Below, one piece after another: positions 4,653-5,167 of a DNA stretch of 5,167 bases (within the stretch, counting starts at the first letter, position 1; each line of letters opens with the position of its first letter). The stretch is taken from the NCBI GenBank assembly GCA_017553965.1, contig JAFZJK010000013.1, forward strand, positions 1 through 5,167, in the 5' to 3' direction. The position numbers and the translations under genes were made by a program. This stretch comes from Lachnospiraceae bacterium (GTDB taxonomy: Bacteria > Bacillota_A > Clostridia > Lachnospirales > Lachnospiraceae). A model generated the notes under the pieces. It did no database searches and was not told the DNA's origin. It worked only from the letters and a program-made list of their open reading frames with translations.

Positions 4653-5167
4653 TTACCTGATGCTGACAATACCGGGATATGCATTCTGCAGATCCTTGAA
4701 TATATCATAGATTGCCTCATCATCCCTATACAGCATTTTTTCGTCGTTGTTGGAATTGATTGAAAGGATAAGCGGAAGTGTCTCATCCTTCTTTATAACA
4801 TCCTCGATCATCTTTTTGCATTCTGTCCAGATCTCGGGAGTATTGCTCGGTGTAAGATTAAGTGTTACCGGTGCCTCATTGTTTATCATGACATATACGG
4901 TTCTAAGCCTTCTGTTGTCAAGGTTATATGAAGCATATACAGTAACCACATTAAAATACTCGCTGAGAGAATCATATGCCGCCATCTGCTCGGAATACAT
5001 CTCAACTTTCGTTTCCATCTCAGAAAGCTTCTTATCGGCTTCGCTCACATATTCCACAGCTTCAGCATGCTTCTGATCCGCTTCTGCATTAAAGTTTTCC
5101 TGCCCCGCAAGTACAACTATCAGGACTATAAAGATAACATCAAGCAGTGGAGTCAGATCTATAAGCA
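4653..5167 (-). CDS. ExbD/TolR-family biopolymer transport protein, N-terminus cut by right window edge
   Basis: The frame is open to the window edge, so the visible part is 170 residues and any start further in (such as the GTG at 5057) would delete the membrane helix. Counting from the first full codon, residues 2-12 read IDLTPLLDVIF, the ExbD/TolR signature; Asp9 (bases 5139-5141) aligns with Asp25 of E. coli ExbD, the residue that carries protons. One helix (about 7-21) is followed by a charged coiled coil (26-70) that is much longer than in classical ExbD, and then the extracytoplasmic domain (72-170), ending LPLILSINSNN, AIYDIFKDLQNAYPGIVSI, as in the ExbD fold. Stator proteins of this family work in complex with an ExbB/TolQ protein, whose gene would be expected just past the right edge. 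The last two bases visible (TG) before the first codon would allow an ATG there, but typical ExbD proteins have a longer cytoplasmic lead. Confidence 0.88.
   Translation of the reverse strand, partial: LIDLTPLLDVIFIVLIVVLAGQENFNAEADQKHAEAVEYVSEADKKLSEMETKVEMYSEQMAAYDSLSEYFNVVTVYASYNLDNRRLRTVYVMINNEAPVTLNLTPSNTPEIWTECKKMIEDVIKKDETLPLILSINSNNDEKMLYRDDEAIYDIFKDLQNAYPGIVSIR

Noticed and set aside
4653..5057. GTG at 5057 as the start of the ExbD-like protein
   Set aside because: The frame continues upstream to the window edge and encodes the ExbD membrane signature with the conserved Asp, so the gene clearly starts beyond 5057.

Overview
The window looks like chromosomal DNA from a Gram-positive anaerobe of the Clostridia, most likely a Lachnospiraceae-type organism. 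This is inferred from the large (about 264 nt) SRP RNA with an Alu domain, strong AGGAG-type ribosome binding sites, a VanZ-family protein, a TVP38/TMEM64-type protein, and moderate GC content with AT-rich promoters. No rRNA or protein marker fixes the genus. Every protein gene lies on the minus strand; the one clear RNA gene lies on the plus strand.

Left block (1-1594, minus strand). A tight cluster reads from a TVP38/TMEM64 (VTT/DedA-like) membrane protein, through an ABC transporter ATPase that overlaps it by 17 bp, to the first 57 codons of a TPR-like helical protein cut by the left edge. No ABC permease is visible; it may lie past the left edge.

Middle block (1595-2063). This protein-free stretch is explained by the SRP RNA gene ffs on the plus strand. 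It has a near-consensus sigma-A promoter (TTGACA, 17 nt, TATACT), a transcript that starts 7 nt after the -10 box, paired 5' and 3' ends, the conserved GGAA-capped apical loop, and an intrinsic terminator. It is transcribed towards the vanZ-like gene.

Right block (2064-5167, minus strand). Five genes are packed head to tail. In transcription order they are: (1) an ExbD/TolR-family stator protein, cut by the right edge just before its membrane helix, with the motif IDLTPLLDVIF and the proton-carrying Asp; (2) a two-helix membrane protein and (3) a single-anchor protein with a Pro/Thr/Glu linker, both of whose extracytoplasmic C-terminal domains look like the ExbD periplasmic fold; (4) a membrane-anchored protein with a probable OB-fold and a second alpha/beta domain; (5) a VanZ-family protein. 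Genes 1 to 4 have spacings from 18 nt to 20 nt overlaps, so they are probably one operon; VanZ follows after 39 nt. An ExbB/TolQ/MotA-type partner would be expected just beyond the right edge.

The most interesting possibility is an ExbBD-type ion-driven motor in a monoderm, with two additional ExbD-fold proteins and an OB-fold protein on the outer face of the membrane. There is no outer membrane or TonB here for it to act on, so the cell wall or a surface process is the likely target. That function is inference only.
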